A stretch of 64,000 nt of DNA from Lepidurus packardi (lineage: Eukaryota; Arthropoda; Branchiopoda; Notostraca; Triopsidae), in contig JAKZAN010000004.1 in assembly GCA_023053545.1 (NCBI GenBank), positions 7,130,001-7,194,000 of the forward strand, in the 5' to 3' direction. Position numbers and translations under genes: made by a program. Under the pieces are notes generated by a model, which searched no databases, was not told the origin of the DNA, and saw only the letters and a program-made list of their open reading frames with translations. Position 1 is the first letter of the stretch; every line of letters starts with the position of its first letter. Below, one piece after another: positions 63,295 to 64,000 of this stretch.

Positions 63295-64000
63295 TTAATT
63301 CCAGACGCGCGTGTGGTCCGAGTTAGTCCTCCCATCTTTGTATGGACGAGGAGGAGCGTCCGAAAGTGTGGACGCCGACCATGTAAAAGCGAAGGTTAAA
63401 TGCGTAGGACAGTCTTCGCGAACCGTTTGCGGTTCCAGTTGGATCTTATTGTCCAGTTGAACACTATAACAAATACTTGGGTTGCGTTGGCGGTTACGCG
63501 TAGGGACCGTAGCGGATCGCTCGAAATTGCAATGCCAGTTATGTAGTGACAACACTGGATTCTTGAGGCTAGAACTACCTAAGGTATTGGATATCGTTAG
63601 CCTTCTTGGATGATCCCAAGAAGGGATAGACTCGAGGGTAAACTCGATTGTGTCAACATGGCCATAGGAAGAGAGCCTGAGGCGCCCTGTTACGAACAGA
63701 TTGCTCAAATGTATATATATTTATACATAATTAATATATATGATATATTTAAATGTATTTGTTTGTAAGAATCCCAGAGTGCCAACCTTTTCACAGTTTT
63801 GTTGGAGAAGAAAAGACTGTGCTGATGTTATATAGTGGTCGAGTCGATCCCTATCGCCCGGTCGACGACAAGAGCTCAGCGTCACGCTCAGCATGAGTCG
63901 GACCGGACCGACCCAAGTGTCCTCCAAAGTCTCTCTCACACTATAGCTCAGTTGGCTCGTTAAATTCTATTAAGTTCCAATCGTTGGACAGCAGGCTTCC
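63295..64000. mobile_element. Possible retroelement fragment at the right edge
   Basis: Composition changes at about 63300 to a non-repetitive, GC-balanced stretch with long open frames on both strands (137 codons on minus, about 51 on plus) that start without ATG. At 63686-63700 the sequence GGCGCCCTGTTACGAAC looks like the start of an LTR (TGTTACG), and a tRNA A-box-like TATAGCTCAGTTGGC lies at 63942-63956. No reverse transcriptase or integrase motif is visible, and the right end is outside the window. Confidence 0.22.

Larger units (their letters stand above)
29170..64000 (+). other. Probable dachsous intron, no further coding exon found
   Basis: It begins with a good donor and no cadherin-like frame follows on the plus strand. 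The many open frames of 60-180 codons are low-complexity or in poor context, and none has a recognisable domain. The DNA is rich in poly-A, poly-T and polypyrimidine runs, G/C homopolymers and degenerate repeats (listed separately). AT-rich stretches lie at about 31090-31250, 51770-51830 and 57960-58380. A nested gene with small exons cannot be excluded by eye. Confidence 0.6.

Noticed and set aside
63942-63984. tRNA gene suggested by TATAGCTCAGTTGGC and a later AGTTCCAATCG
   Set aside because: The A- and B-box-like words are only about 17 nt apart, too close for a tRNA, and the B-box consensus is broken.
1-64000. CRISPR array, bacterial operons or phage genes
   Set aside because: No regularly spaced direct repeats with unique spacers; all secure genes are spliced eukaryotic genes or metazoan families.

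Overview
The window is arthropod nuclear DNA. Genes are split by short GT-AG introns (about 52-92 bp in the receptor genes), there are no bacterial features, and the gene families are arthropod ones: insect-type gustatory receptors with the TYhhhhhQF end motif, a DUF4789-type cysteine-rich secreted protein, and the protocadherin Dachsous. A tRNA-derived SINE-like element and a non-autonomous DNA transposon are also present. I cannot name the species; a branchiopod crustacean or an insect would both fit.

Layout. 1-1523 (minus): the 5' part of a secreted nine-repeat DUF4789-like protein that runs off the left edge. 3480-4761 (minus): a gustatory-receptor (GR) pseudogene. 9186-11060 (minus): a complete nine-exon kynurenine/alpha-aminoadipate aminotransferase (AADAT family). 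12562-13806: a second copy of the GR upstream region, without its gene, split by a 791-bp terminal-inverted-repeat transposon with an 8-bp target duplication. 14252-23527 (minus): four apparently intact GR genes of 414-428 residues that share one six-exon plan (intron phases 1,0,0,0,0), with decayed GR relics between them. 27133-29169 (plus): the first coding exon of dachsous, with a signal peptide and five complete cadherin repeats plus the start of a sixth. It ends at a clean phase-0 donor. From 29170 to the right edge I find no further recognisable coding sequence, so this is most simply at least 34.8 kb of dachsous intron, carrying homopolymer runs, degenerate tandem repeats, a dispersed repeat pair and perhaps a retroelement fragment at the far right.

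How the parts relate. The GR genes form a birth-and-death cluster. The copies share exon lengths almost to the base, 5' leaders and an upstream CAGYTAAT-containing block. One copy has died by single-base deletions, a stop and a lost splice donor, one has lost everything but its upstream region, and others are faint relics. The aminotransferase sits inside the cluster but has no evident functional link to it. Dachsous diverges from the cluster across about 3.6 kb of intergenic DNA. I found no CRISPR array, operon, or novel multi-gene system; the most informative new material is the history of the GR cluster and its transposon insertion.
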